The notes under the pieces are model-generated. The model saw only the letters and a list, made by a program, of their open reading frames with translations, did no database searches and had not been told where the DNA came from. From Usnea hakonensis (lineage: Eukaryota > Ascomycota > Lecanoromycetes > Lecanorales > Parmeliaceae), in the NCBI GenBank assembly GCA_013423325.1, contig BLJB01000010.1:62001-126000 (forward strand): a stretch of 64,000 nucleotides of DNA. Reading direction: 5' to 3'. This document shows positions 12,601 to 22,635 of this stretch, in pieces (positions within the stretch are counted from its first letter, which is position 1; every line of letters starts with the position of its first letter). The position numbers and the translations under genes are program-made.

Positions 12601-13053
12601 TCAGTTGTCTCGTTGGGTTTGGGTAGTGTGCAACGAAGTTGGGTCCCGGGCGTGCATAAGTGTATCATCTCCTTTCCGTATGCTCTGAGCGAAGGTACAA
12701 TACTGATGTTGGAGCTGGATTCATTCATCACCATGTGTGAGTGCAAAGCGTGCGGGCATGAGGGTTTCTCATCAGCTGGACAAGGTACATGCAAGGACAC
12801 TGTATGGAATAGGCTTTTTTTTTTCCCTTTCTCCCATTTGGAATAAGCGTCACCGGCAATGGAATGGAGCGCTATGCTAGTTATGAGAAAACACAAAGAT
12901 TTTGTTTTTTGTGCAACTTTGCATACAATGCCTAGAGGGCTGCCTCGCTGGATGCTATCCCGAATGAAGAAAAACAAATGCTCTAAAATACTCCGCTGCG
13001 CTTTGCAATCGGGGGAGGCGGAAATGGTGAAGGTGAGGTAAAAAAGTGACCGC
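9613..13053. other. 3.4 kb region without recognisable genes
   Basis: GUT1 and YME1 converge on this gap. Open frames of 60-220 codons occur (for example 11937-12416 and 12175-12846 on plus, 12594-13166 on minus), but they overlap one another on both strands, lack recognisable motifs and have no convincing splice structure. A short 15 bp tandem repeat lies at 11664-11708. I see no transposon ends. Confidence 0.45.
11664..11708. repeat. 15 bp tandem repeat, three copies
   Basis: Unit ACTGCCAAAGCTTCG (one copy with A at the last base) repeated three times without a gap. Because 15 is a multiple of 3, one plus-strand frame reads TAKAS three times and then Lys-Lys-stop. No larger coding region that I recognise surrounds it. 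Confidence 0.85.
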
Positions 13054-15754
13054 TCATAGCTCCGCACCACCACTGCCATCACTCCGTCGAGTATCCGGCT
13101 CTGGATCCACATACCTTGCCGAAGTCGACGGCGAGCTGTCTCCTCCCATACCAGGCGGCAGAACAATCTCCGGCAACTTCAACGCAGCCGGTAATAGCGA
13201 TGCCATCCTATCCAGCTTCTCACCCTTCAGCACCCTATTGATCTCTTCCAGACTCAGCGTCTCGTACTCCACCAGTGCCTTCGCCACTATGTCCAGTTCC
13301 GTTCTCTTTTCCGTCAGCAAAGCGGTCGCGCGAGATTTGGCCTCTTCCACGATCCGGGTCACTTCTTGTTCGATCTTGAGCTTGGTCTCCGAGGATAGGT
13401 ATTCGTAGCTGCTTGCAAAATCCATGTTGCCGAGGATGTCGGACATGCCGAGCTCGGTCACCATCCGGTAGGCTATCTGGGTTGCTGCTTTGAGGTCCTG
13501 GCTGCTGTTAGCATTGGCCTTTGTGAGCGAGGCGAGGAGCACTTACCGCCGAGCAACCACTTGTGACGTTATCGTTTCCGTATATCATTTGTTCGGCGAC
13601 CTTTCCGCCCATGGCCGTATCGATTTGGGCGAAGTATTCCCCCCTGCCTGAGGAGACTTTGTCCATTTCCTCCATAAACTGCGTAATGCCTAGAGCTTGG
13701 CCGCGAGGCATGATAGTTACTTTATAAAGCGGTGTTGCCCCTTTAGTGAACAAGCCAACGAGCGCATGTCCAGCCTCGTGGTAAGCAGTCATTACTTTAT
13801 CCTTCTCTTGAATGACCGCGCTCCGCCGCTCAGCTCCCATCATGATCTTGTCTTTGGCCCAATCGAAGTCCACCATGCTGACCTTTGTAGATTTGTTACG
13901 GCCTGCCCGGACAGCAGCTTGATTGACGAGATTTTCGAGCTCTGCGCCAGAGAAACCAGCGGTGCCTCGTGCGATGACTGACTCGTCCACTTCGGTAGCT
14001 ATTGGAATGTTCTTCATGTGGTGCTTGAGAATTTCCATACGGCCACGGACATCGGGCAACGGGACAACAACGTTGCGATCAAATCGTCCTGGTCTCACGA
14101 GAGCTTTGTCGAGCAGTTGCGGGAAGTTCGTTGCTGCCAGTATGATTACGCCAGTCTCTTGTGAGAAGCCGTCTAGTTCAGTGAGCAGCTGATTGAGGGA
14201 TTGCTTGGCATACGCTGGATCTCGTTCATTACGCTTGCCTCCCACCGCGTCCAACTCATCAATAAAAATGATTGCTGGGGCCTTGGCTCGAGCATTAGCG
14301 AACAATTCACGAACACGCTTAGCGCCAACGCCGACGTAGATTTCGTCGAACTCAGCACCAGACATGAAGAAGAAGGGAACTCCTGCTTCTCCAGCCACGG
14401 CACGAGCTAGCAATGTCTTTCCAGTACCAGGTGGCCCAACAAGTAAGACACCTTTGGGCAGCTTTCCCCCAAGTGCCGAAAACCTCTCAGGGTTCTTCAA
14501 GAATTCGACAAGCTCTAGGAGGTCTTCCTTGGCTTCATCGCACCCGTGAACGTCCGAGAAGCGCACAGTCTGTTGCTGGGGCTGAGCTTCATTGGATCCG
14601 CCAGCTCCAACTCTCTTGAGAATCCCAGAGGCATCAATAGCCAGCTGAAGGACGACCATGACGATATAGCCAATCAGGAGGAAGTATAGGATAAATTTGA
14701 CCCATTTGAAGACGAGGGAGCCCATCGATTCATCAACGACCACATACAACGGACTGTTTTTGTCACCGGTGCCAGAGCTGCCCATTTTGGCGCTGGCGAC
14801 GTTTCCACCTCTTGACTCTGCTGCAGCAGCCTGTGCAGCAGCCCTAAGCTGTTCCATGAGCGGAGGATTGCGCCCTTGTATGTTTGTTCCGCCTGCTATA
14901 GCCGAAGCCCCCTCTGTCCGGGCGAGCTTTTCAAGTGCCCGGTGGTACGTAGTGTCGCAGGCGGAATTGGAAGCATACCTCCCAGTCTGAAACCGCTCTA
15001 CCAGAATCGCGGGCATATCGGCACGTAGTAGTGCTGAGTAGAAAGCATTCTGGGCTGTTGGGCTTGTAGGATTGTTGTTGGCCGTTTGCTCCATATGTGC
15101 AAGTAAATTTTGCGAGCTGCTCCCAGCAACTAGAGTCCGTCGCTGAACGGTGCTGGGTAATTTAAATTTTATAGGTCTGTAGGTGCTCATGAATTGAAAG
15201 GGTGGTAGCGTTGAGTACGGCCGTATAGTGCGTGATATGAAACGTTTTCCTCCAGAACATAGATTCGCACGTTGAAGGATCTCGGAGGAAGCTACATCAG
15301 TCAGCGAAGGCGAATTCTTAAAATTTAATAGGGACGACCAACGGATAATCTCCATATTTGATAGCTGACCCACGGGCATGAATCCTCTCACAGGTAGGGG
15401 CCGAACATCTGCTGTGGGCGCGGACACTAAGGACTTTGGCGAGTTTGGTGCTGGAACGGACTGCCAAGGTCAGTCAGTAAACGATCAACTGCAAAAGTGC
15501 CTGAGACTGACACTGCTTTCCACTCTGGGAGCCTCAGCCAATATAGACCGATAGCCTGCAACACTCCGAGGCGTGGACGTAAACGACCGAGACGATTGCT
15601 GCCGCATCTGTCTCCAAGGGCTTTTTAATGTAGACCTCAGGTTCGGCCATAGCTCTGAGGATATAGAAGCCAGATTCTGCCCAAGACATTTGTCAGATAC
15701 ACCCTTCAAACGCAGGTGGCGCGTACGTACCACAACAGGAACTTGGAAGGCCAT
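13054..15754 (-). CDS. YME1: Mitochondrial i-AAA protease (FtsH family)
   Basis: ATP-dependent zinc metalloprotease of the inner mitochondrial membrane facing the intermembrane space; it degrades misfolded and short-lived inner-membrane and intermembrane-space proteins. Exons inferred on the minus strand: 15754-15512, 15460-13547 and 13497-13054 (introns 51 and 49 bp), 866 residues. The first exon encodes a basic presequence with an RSFTSTPR-like cleavage region. One membrane segment lies near residues 330-353, followed by the AAA module: Walker A GPPGTGKT (~422), Walker B IIFIDELD (~477), arginine-finger region LVRPGRFDRN, then the zinc site HEAGH (~640) and the C-terminal helical part with YGNDNVTSG. 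Splicing out the second intron joins CSA to DLKAAT as in family members. A single membrane span and overall order fit i-AAA rather than m-AAA (two spans). Longer than yeast Yme1 (747) mainly at the N-terminus. Confidence 0.94.
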
Positions 15755-17706
15755 GATGGCAGTGTGGTGTTGCTAAACAGTAATGGATAAATCCGCATCA
15801 ATAAATGACATTGAATAAATGAAAATGCATCATGACCGGCTGCGGCAAGACATTGATGACGCTGGGGATAGTATTGTCGAGAAAGTCTTTTCCGCCTAAC
15901 GTGCCCGTCTAATTATGGACTAGCGCATGAGAACGGTCCGTCTTTAGTCCGAGTTTCCCTCATTCTTTCAACACTCTCAGTCTTCTTAGGATCCTATATG
16001 TAAACAAAGGCGACATGGCTGATTTGTTGAAATTTTGGCAAGCCTTAGGAGACTAGAATCGGTCTGCGGCATGAAAAACCGCTGAATGGCTCAAAAGTGT
16101 CACGACTTTATGACAAGATGCTGCATCACTAAATCCCAGCAATGAATGGAGGCATCTAAAAACGGTCACTCTCTTAAAAAGTGTATAAATTCGTGATGAG
16201 TGAGGCACCAATTCAGCCCAAGCTTAACTCCACGCGTCATCTTTTTCAATCTTGTCTACACCATAGCAAGTGTATTCTCACGATACCGTGCCTGACCCAA
16301 GCTTTTATGTGAAGCCTTCGGAAACACAGGTACTCGGTATTCTAGGCAAATTGATCTCTTTTGTGAGACCATCGCAATGATCAACCTCAGCATGGACCGC
16401 TACAGCGGTCTCCCCGCTCATGAATCAGCAGCTTCCATGATCGTATGGCAAATCGAGTGCCTGACGGTAATTGAAGACCTAGCTAGAGGCGACCTCCACG
16501 GCTTGACTGCAGCAAAGCGGAAATTCCTTGTCCCTGGAAGTTGGAGACGGAATTGCCAGTAGGTCAACTCCAACGAGCGAAGATAAATCTTCTTGAAGCT
16601 TGGCTTTTGAATTATGAAGGGGTACTATCTACCTCAGCCGGATTGTGACCCACCGCATGCTTGCTGCTTAGACCAGTCCTCTGATTTGTGATATCAGGAG
16701 GTAGTAGTGAGCAGTGAGGGTTGACAGAGACGGGGTTTGAGAATTATTGAATTGACACAAATGCGGGCTGAGAGAAGCTTGTCTAGGACACAGAGGAGAC
16801 GCCTGAAAAAAACGTCCTGGAGACATGGAGGACGACAACTGACTGCCGTTGCGATCTGCGAATTAGGATTTACTATGTCTGTAGACTCGATGTTGTGTAT
16901 CTACAGCTTCAATAATGATGACGAGGGCATGGGTCAGAGGGAGATCTATGACAACTGCTGTTGCTATCGCCAATATTAGTATCTCTGTATCGCCTCTGTT
17001 GCAGGTAAATAGGTAACATCTGCCCTTTGGCTGGCAACACGTATAACCCTAGGCTTCAATCGACATAAACATACCGACTCTCCTCTCTTCTTCGCGGTCA
17101 CTACTAACAGAGTCAGGACTTCAAAGGTGGCCACCGTCTCTACCTATCGAAAGACTTACTTCGCGATTCACTCATTCAACCCTTCGTATAACATTTCCGT
17201 GTTATCTATTTCATGCACGGGGGATGGAAAGGGAAGAAAGCAGGGAAGGAAGGGAGGGAAGGAGTCGGCAAGGAAAGGAAAAAGAAACCAGGGCTAGTTT
17301 TCTTGTCCTCCTATGATTTAATTTCATTCAATACAAGCCTCCAATCTGTCAAAGAGCCGGGCGTTCAAATCAATTAATTAGTCAACCTCTTAAGCACCAC
17401 CAAACCAACGTGAAGGGAAACCTCCCCCCCCAAACCCACACCCTTCCCTCCCGCCCAACACACAAAACAACGCCCCCCCTCCGCCTCCCCGCACCGCACC
17501 CAAAACGCCCCTGGACACCAGACGCTATATCCTATAGAGCGTCCGTCATTCAACTCCCATCATCGCACCCGCATCAATAGACCCGATCCACCAGCCCCCA
17601 TCCCACCCATCCATCTCATCTCCTCTCCTCCACCTCGTCCTCACAAATCGCACCGCCCCCCAGAGAGACATCAGCCGTCACTGATCGCGCTCCTCTGCGC
17701 GACGAC

Positions 17707-17728
17707 GAGAGAGAGAGAGAGAGAGAGC
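17707..17728. repeat. (GA)n microsatellite
   Basis: Uninterrupted GA dinucleotide run of about 22 bp in non-coding sequence. Confidence 0.9.
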
Positions 17729-17888
17729 CTGACCCTCTATAGATACCCACTGTTGTTGCGATGCGAGAACCACCTCTCTTTCTGCTCATTCATTGGCCAT
17801 TGTAATCTAGTATAGGATCCTAGGCGCACTGTCACTGTGCACTATTGCGAAAGCCGGTCGTCTATGGCATGCATGCATTCGGGTTGAA

Positions 17889-17915
17889 ATGGAATGGAAT
17901 GGAATGGAATGGAAT
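17889..17915. repeat. (TGGAA)n pentanucleotide repeat
   Basis: Five consecutive TGGAA units in non-coding sequence. It is followed at 18027-18056 by a separate CATT-rich run. Confidence 0.9.
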
Positions 17916-19009
17916 CTCGTGGCTCGGGCGTGCGGTGTAGCTGGTATGCATGTATGTATGTGGTAAGAAAGACTGTTGTGCGAGAGGCGTGAGAATGGAG
18001 CGAGCGGGTGGTGCAGGTAGGTGCATTTCATGCATTCATGCATTCATTCATTCATTGCCTGGGCTAGGCACGGCTTCTCGCTCTCTCTCCCCATAGTTTT
18101 GTTTGTGGCCGGCTACTTTTCTCATTCTGAGTGAGCTGTCTGGCTCTCCGTGATAGTCTGCCGGTTTCTGGGTATGGGAGCCCCCTGGCGAATGACCTGG
18201 ATAGGATCGTCTTGTCTTGTCATATCGTGTAGAGACGTGGGGATATGTGAGGAAGTGGTGTGTGGGCGAATTTAGTGTTGAGGCTGGTTTGGGGGGCCCT
18301 GGGAAATGAAGACTTGCTGAGGAGGGGGGTGGGTGGGATATCAATGCGAGTTTCTTGCGTTTGCGGAATGAAATCAGCGTTAATGGAATGAGAGCTAGGG
18401 AATGAGGATACGGACGAGGCTGGATGACGGACTCTTGTTTAGATTTTCGTTGGAGGACGGGTTGGGGGTGGGTTGGACAGTGGATGGGGTTTGTCTGCGA
18501 CGGTTCACGATGCAGAGAATTGAAATGGCACGGGTTGGATTGAAAGGATTTTTAGACGATGAGGTTGGCGTTGGAGGTTTAGGGGGAGAGTGGGAGGTGG
18601 AGGTAGCTAGGCTGGCAAAGCACTCCTCCCTCTACCCTCCAAGTAAAGTAGGAACCAGACACACACACTTCCCCCTCCCTCCCTCTCCCTCTCTCTCTCC
18701 CCCTCTCTCTTGAAGGGTAAAGAAAGCTACGTCACCTCCCTTCACACACAGACACAGACACAGACACACACAGACAGCATACCAAACCATAGCGCCCTAC
18801 TACCTATCTCAACTCAGCCAGCCACCCAAGAAGCTGCATGCATACGAAAAGACATACATGATTATCCCAACAACCTAACAAAGTAATGTAGAGGAGTAAG
18901 AAACGTACGGTACCGAATTTCCAGAAGACTACGCCATGCTTAATCCATTCCTCAAAGCAGTATCGTAGAGAGACGAAAAAAATGAAAGAACAAAGGTGAT
19001 TAGACGTAC

Positions 19010-19112
19010 CATCCCCAAATCCGTACAGCAGCATATCTCTCGTCCCCTTATCTTTCTGGCTGTCGTCCTCCATCAAAGTATCGAAATGGCCCCCAAATTC
19101 TGCTAATGCAGT
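19010..19112 (-). other. Exon-like segment of unknown origin
   Basis: On the minus strand a 103 bp segment open in one frame is bounded by an ACCACAG acceptor and a GTACGT donor. A second possible short exon (ending GCGCAG before GTATGT) lies 53 bp upstream. The segment would encode about 34 residues including DTLMEDDSQKDKGTRDMLLY followed by GFGD. It looks protein-like amid low-complexity DNA, but I could not build a full gene around it. It could be a gene relic, part of a small gene or chance. Confidence 0.25.
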
Positions 19113-20414
19113 CTGTGGTATCATGTGATGGGATAATCCTGATCGACACATTTTTCCCAACATACCTGCGCATCGTTCTCCCCACTGCTGTTCAAATCAA
19201 TCCAGAAAGCACACATAAGAAAACACCCACAGAAACACACGCCCACCCACCCATAGAGCAAAACGTCTGACCGCAACCCAGCCCCGCCCCCCACACCCAT
19301 CATTCCCAGCCCAAGCACCTCATGCAAAGCAAATCTCGGGTCTCCCACTCATCCCAAACCCAAGAAAGCCAGTCAGCCAACGCATCCTGCCAAACACAAG
19401 CAAGCAAGCACCAACGGCCCGATCTCAACGCGCATCATCGGGATCATCGTACCAAAGCTCCCAAACAGGATGTGTAGTGTGTCCCGGGTTCGCACATGGA
19501 CCCCCCGACAAGAAACTAGGGCTTCCCATCTGAGCGGGTCAGGCAGGTTAGTAGTGTGGGCTCTCAGATACCCAGTTGCGTGGGTGGGTTGTTCGGCGTA
19601 CGGTACAGCTTGCCCATACTTTCAGTCTTTTTTTTTTGGTCCCACTCTAGAACACCCGTTCCTGCCGCGAACCCGTCCGACCGTTTTTTTTTTTCATTCA
19701 ATTAGGAATCCTTGAATTTGAAATTTCGTTGGCCACGTTTTTTCTTGTCCTTATCCCATCGCTTAATCGGATTCTTTCGTTTCTCAGTCAAGCGTTATTT
19801 GAAAAAATCAATAAAAAGAGGAAATCGACTCAAAGTTTATCTCGGATTATTTTCTTCTTTCTTTCTTTCAATCCTTCCTTCTTTCCTTCTGGAAGATCGA
19901 TTGGAAGGAGAATGCGATGGGGGAAAGGGAATAGGGAAAAGGGAAAAAGGGCCTGAGCGTAAAAAGACGTACCCTGACGTAGCGAAAAAGGATGGAAAGG
20001 ATGGACTACCTAGCTGCAGGGTGTCAAGGCGTCTGCTCTTGCATCTTTTTCACCTAGTCGACGGTTCGAACATATAAAAAATTCTGGCAGAATGGAATCG
20101 ACCACCAAGGTAATTAACTTAAGTTGCGCATCTCTAAACCTCCCTCCTCTTTTTGCGCGCCAGTCCATTCTTGTCATGTTCTAGAAAGAGGTGGGAGCGT
20201 AAAGTAGTGCGCTGATGATGAATGGTAGACTTGCATTTTTGGTGGTGTCATGGTGTCGCTAAAGCGATATGCAAGCCAGCAAGGTGGCCACCAAGCATAT
20301 ATACCTAGACTAATGATTGGCCGTCCAGAGGCAAAATAGGCTGCGTAAGAAAATGAATATCAAGTCAGCTAGACGGCTCCATCTCGACGGACGAGGGAGC
20401 CCGACGGCTACTTT

Positions 20415-20435
20415 TTCCCTTTCCAGTAACGCCAC

Positions 20436-20484
<49 letters not shown>

Positions 20485-20526
20485 NNTTCCCTTTCCAGTA
20501 ACCCCCCCCCCCCCCCCCCCCCCCCC
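20415..20526. repeat. Poly-C tract with NN and duplicated flank
   Basis: A C run at 20437-20484 ends in two undetermined bases (20485-20486), followed by a second copy of the flank TTCCCTTTCCAGTAA (first copy 20415-20429, second 20487-20501) and another C run (20502-20526). Best read as an assembly or sequencing scar at one homopolymer, not as a real duplication. Confidence 0.85.
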
Positions 20527-20911
20527 TCTCCCTCCCTCCAAGGCCGATTAATGCATTCGCCGTGATCGAGGATAAGGAAAATGGAATAGCAGATGTGACG
20601 CCAGATAATGCCCATGACTAGGATGTTCGCTCAAGTAAAGAAAAGTAAACGTAGATGAAGAAAACCATGTGGGATATCTCGAACTTTTTTTGTTATTGAG
20701 CGTACGAGTCAAACAATGTTGGATCGGCGGGCTATCGTTAAATCGTGAGTCTGGAAAATCAAGTAGATTGTAGCGAAAGCGGTGCTCAAAAATTGGAAGT
20801 CAGAGTTCGCTATGCATAACGCATGCGAATTGACTTTGCTCAAGTCAAGAAACTGGTGATTGAAGAATGGTAGAGACGAAGCGGTTAATGGAACTGAAAA
20901 TCTGACTGCCA

Positions 20912-22635
20912 TCAAAGCCAATCGGCCATTCTTTGACTTGGCATCAGGGACCAGTAATCTTCTGGCTTGACTTCTTCCTTCCACCAGTCCATCCCATCAT
21001 TGTACTGGTATATCCCGTTGACGTGGGGTGAAAAAAATTGGTTGCCGATAGGAAGATTGTCGGGGGGGAGGAATAGAGGTGGTTGATAAGGCGCCTCTGG
21101 TACAGGCGCGGTGTACTGGGGCATCGACTGCGTCGATGCTGGCGTCGGTGGCAGGTCATTCTGATAGATTTGAATGGACTGCGTCGATGCTGGCGTCGGT
21201 GGGAGGTCGTTCTGATAAATCTGAGCGACGGATTGAGCCTGATTGCTGTCATATCCATGATGTTGGGATGCTTCTCGGGACATGCTGGTATATGCATCTT
21301 GTTGAGGTACACTCTGCGGTAGACCGCTATATGCACGCATCTGCGATTGTTCGAGTTTCAACTGTCCCATATTGTGAACAGTCTCTTGGTGATCTGGATA
21401 AGACATTGGTTCGGGTATGCTGACGTGTTGCATCTGGTAGGTCTGCGATGGGAACAGCGGATGAGACCGAGTAGCGGCAGAGCTCGGAGATGAATGCGTG
21501 AGACTAGTAGGACTGTCTTGCAGCGACTGTGAACTCCAAAGGCTCACATTGCTGTTATCTCGCAACTGGTATTGGGGAGGCACACTTGCAGGTGCTTGGG
21601 GCAGGTCGATAGGCATGGTGTCCGCTCTGACATGTGAATAATCGGAGCCGTGCATAGTTGCGGAAGGATAGGGATCGGTCAAGGATCGTTGTGGGGTTGA
21701 CGAGCACGAGCGCTCAAGTTTGATCTCATGGATTGGGGGCTCGGAGCGTGGTATTGGTCTTTGCAGCTGAAGAGGACTCGGGCGTTGAACAGTTTCCCCT
21801 GGGAGACGCCACAAATTTCTGTCGTAGGTACTCGGTGCTCCAACAGATTGATGCCTCTGGTCAAGGTCCCCCGGCTCTTGATATCGATGATGAGAACCTT
21901 CCTTGGTCTCCTCTGTGTCTTCTTCCATCTCTTCTTCTTCCTCTGAAACGTCATCATCAGAGTATCCCACATCATGATCTTCCTGGGTGGGTTCTGTGGG
22001 ATGTTCTTTCCGGATGTGTTTTGTCATAGTGGTTTTCCGGCAGAAGCTAGCATGGCTGTGAGTGAGAGCGGTATAAGTGTAGCGTGGACACGTGCTTACG
22101 CTTTCTTGCACCGCTGATTTCTGCAAATGTAGGGCTTGTCATTGGTATGTATGCGGCGGTGTCTAGCTAGACTCGAAGACTGCGCGTAGTGTAAGCCTCT
22201 TGCAGGTTCCAGCAAGCCGATTGATAGCACAAACGTCTGAGAAACATTTTCCACAACCCCCAAACGGACATTTGTGAGGTTTATCACCGGTATGAGTACG
22301 GCGGTGGACGGTTAAGGCGCTGCGCTGAATGAATGTTTTGTTGCAGGGTTTGTAATCGCAAGCGTAGGGACGCTCATTGGTATGTATTCTGTAATGACGT
22401 TGAAGGTCGGATTTTCTATTGAAGCTCTTTGACATGGTAATTGTGGTCAGTCTCTGCTCGTAGTGGTGGGAGGTTGATCAAGACTAGCGAGGTGGAGCAT
22501 TGGGGGCGCAGGATTGTTACTGACCTTTGGGCAACCCTCATGCCAGTCGCACTGGAAAGGGCGAACAGCCATGTCGGCAGCAGAGGCTCCAGTTTTCACC
22601 ACTGAGCTCTGCTTGGTGATTGCCCTGTCCACCAT
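20912..22635 (-). CDS. C2H2 zinc finger transcription factor, four fingers
   Basis: Four exons are inferred on the minus strand: 22635-22525, 22426-22235, 22179-22100 and 22046-20912 (introns 98, 55 and 53 bp), giving 505 residues. Splicing assembles four tandem C2H2 fingers at about residues 29-52, 60-82, 90-112 and 120-143 with TNERP/TGDKP/TNDKP linkers, so it is very likely a sequence-specific nuclear DNA-binding protein. The third finger is split by an intron whose donor is GTTTGT, a weak consensus. After the fingers comes an acidic segment (DVSEEEEEMEEDTEET) and a long Gln/Pro/Ser-rich tail typical of activation regions. The tail carries an exact tandem duplication of IYQNDLPPTPASTQS. 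I do not recognise a named orthologue. Downstream and upstream gaps are both very long, as often seen for regulatory genes in fungi. Confidence 0.85.
21123..21230 (-). repeat. In-frame tandem duplication in the zinc finger gene
   Basis: Two adjacent, nearly identical copies of a roughly 54 bp unit encode two copies of IYQNDLPPTPASTQS (the units differ at a few third positions). The frame is kept. It suggests recent slippage or unequal exchange in the disordered tail. Confidence 0.85.

Larger units (their letters stand above)
15755..20911. other. 5.2 kb gene-poor region with simple repeats
   Basis: No protein that I can recognise. Holds purine- and pyrimidine-rich tracts (17220-17290, 17400-17660, 18660-18720), microsatellites listed separately, a poly-C/NN scar and one exon-like segment (19010-19112). 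Small open frames such as 18402-18713 and 19712-20077 follow the low-complexity sequence and look like chance frames. Confidence 0.5.

Noticed and set aside
11937..13166. Overlapping frames on both strands as one or more genes
   Set aside because: They overlap each other in several frames, have no motifs and no consistent codon pattern. Probably chance.
18402..18713. 103-residue plus-strand frame in the gene-poor region
   Set aside because: Composition follows the G-rich then CT-rich DNA; no family features.
19010..19112. Reading the LLYGFGD segment as TAF13 or as an alpha-mannosidase exon
   Set aside because: Both families have a similar short stretch, but no following exon with the rest of either family is found nearby.
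20310..20615. Poly-Pro and poly-Gly frames over the C tract
   Set aside because: Direct result of the homopolymer and the NN; not a protein.
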